Under the pieces are notes generated by a model. The model searched no databases, was not told the origin of the DNA, and saw only the letters and a list, made by a program, of their open reading frames with translations. The translations under genes and the position numbers were made by a program. From a bacterium (GTDB taxonomy: Bacteria > Electryoneota > RPQS01), in contig JADJEH010000017.1 in NCBI GenBank assembly GCA_016702305.1, forward strand, positions 124,001-188,000: 64,000 bases of DNA. The letters are read 5' to 3'. Shown one piece after another: positions 63,664 to 64,000 of the stretch; position 1 is the stretch's first letter; every line of letters begins with the position of its first letter.

Positions 63664-63963
63664 TTACTTCACGACAACGGCCAGGATGTCGTTACGGCTG
63701 ATGAGGATGTATTCCTTGTCTTCGAGCTTGACTTCCGTGCCGCCGTAGCGCGCATAGACAATCGTGTCGCCCACCTTGAGCATTTCAGACATCTTCTTCT
63801 GCTTACGATCCGAGACTTCGACATCGTCGCCCATGGCCACGATTTCACCCATCTGCGGACGGTCTTTTGAGGCGGTGTCGGGGATAATGATTCCGCCGGC
63901 GGTCTTCTCTTCTTTTTCGAGCGGCTTGATCAGCACGCGCTCGTCAATCGGCTTGATTTTCAT
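63664..63963 (-). CDS. groES: co-chaperonin GroES
   Basis: 99 residues, cytoplasmic. IDERVLIKPLEKEEKTAGGIIIPDTA, DRPQMGEIVAMG and the final EDKEYILISRNDILAVV are the family marks. AGGAGA stands before the ATG. The promoter lies in or beyond the last 37 bases; no CIRCE element can be seen in the part available. Confidence 0.97.
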   Translation of the reverse strand: MKIKPIDERVLIKPLEKEEKTAGGIIIPDTASKDRPQMGEIVAMGDDVEVSDRKQKKMSEMLKVGDTIVYARYGGTEVKLEDKEYILISRNDILAVVVK

Positions 63964-64000
63964 GGTCTTAGGTCTCCTGAACCGTTTAGATTATGGTAAG

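Noticed and set aside
63964..64000. CIRCE heat-shock operator ahead of groES
   Set aside because: The TTAGCACTC-N9-GAGTGCTAA element is not in the 37 bases available; it could lie beyond the window.

Overview
This window is a GC-rich bacterial chromosome segment with 50 supported protein-coding loci, three of them disrupted, and no tRNA, rRNA, CRISPR array, transposase or phage gene that I can see. The organism looks like an uncultured member of the FCB group (KSB1/Zixibacteria/Electryoneota-like rather than Bacteroidota proper). The reasons are: three large secreted proteins (13926-15953, 25556-30418, 54068-56253) end in the PNPFNP-type C-terminal sorting domain; there are many Sec or lipoprotein signal peptides, an OmpA protein with calcium-binding TSP3 repeats and a GroEL ending in a GGM tail (diderm, Gram-negative type); and the promoters are TTGxxx-N17-TATATT, not the TTTG/TAnnTTTG form of Bacteroidota. 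The exact phylum cannot be fixed from this sequence alone.

Layout. 1-8.2 kb: a seven-domain, 1935-residue glycosyltransferase/methyltransferase giant, methylglyoxal synthase and an OmpA/TSP3 outer-membrane protein. 8.2-12.2 kb: a tight operon for reduced or intermediate sulfur compounds (octaheme tetrathionate-reductase-family cytochrome c, membrane cytochrome b, two YeeE/YedE transporter halves, the second fused to a rhodanese-like domain without an active-site cysteine). 12.3-20.3 kb: a DUF1858/DUF438-hemerythrin-PAS sensor, a secreted sorting-domain protein, an XRE-cupin regulator divergent from a DUF378 protein and a fasciclin protein, and a lipoprotein of eight DUF4397 repeats. 20.5-25.5 kb: a beta-CASP nuclease, then a translationally coupled operon sixA - thymidylate kinase - thymidylate kinase paralogue with an altered P-loop - Ppx/GppA-HD, which looks devoted to polyphosphate/nucleotide metabolism.

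25.5-35.6 kb, mostly minus strand: a 1620-residue secreted adhesin-like protein, a vanadium-haloperoxidase-family lipoprotein, dCMP deaminase, a family 2 glycosyltransferase broken by at least four one-base indels, and a three-gene operon of unknown function. 35.7-50.8 kb: mutY, a secreted GyrI-like protein, a BadF/NAGK-type kinase, an FN3 lipoprotein, DUF3467, polA, two small membrane proteins, a Lys/Ala-repeat histone-H1-like protein, a 548-residue protein of unknown function, an MFS exporter, a solitary DarT-like ADP-ribosyltransferase facing ogt and alkA. 50.8-64 kb: htrA with an in-frame amber codon, another MFS transporter, a frameshifted sorting-domain protein, an unknown secreted protein, two DUF1579 paralogues, a CBM9-like lipoprotein, a methyl-accepting chemotaxis protein and groES-groEL.

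The most interesting points are the sulfur operon with its cysteine-less rhodanese and C-terminal Gly-Gly-Cys tail, the polyphosphate-linked pair of thymidylate kinases, the solitary DarT-like gene beside two base-damage repair genes, the cluster of disrupted genes, a small dispersed palindromic repeat, and a strikingly uniform 17-bp promoter architecture. Assignments come from reading motifs by eye; no database search was run.
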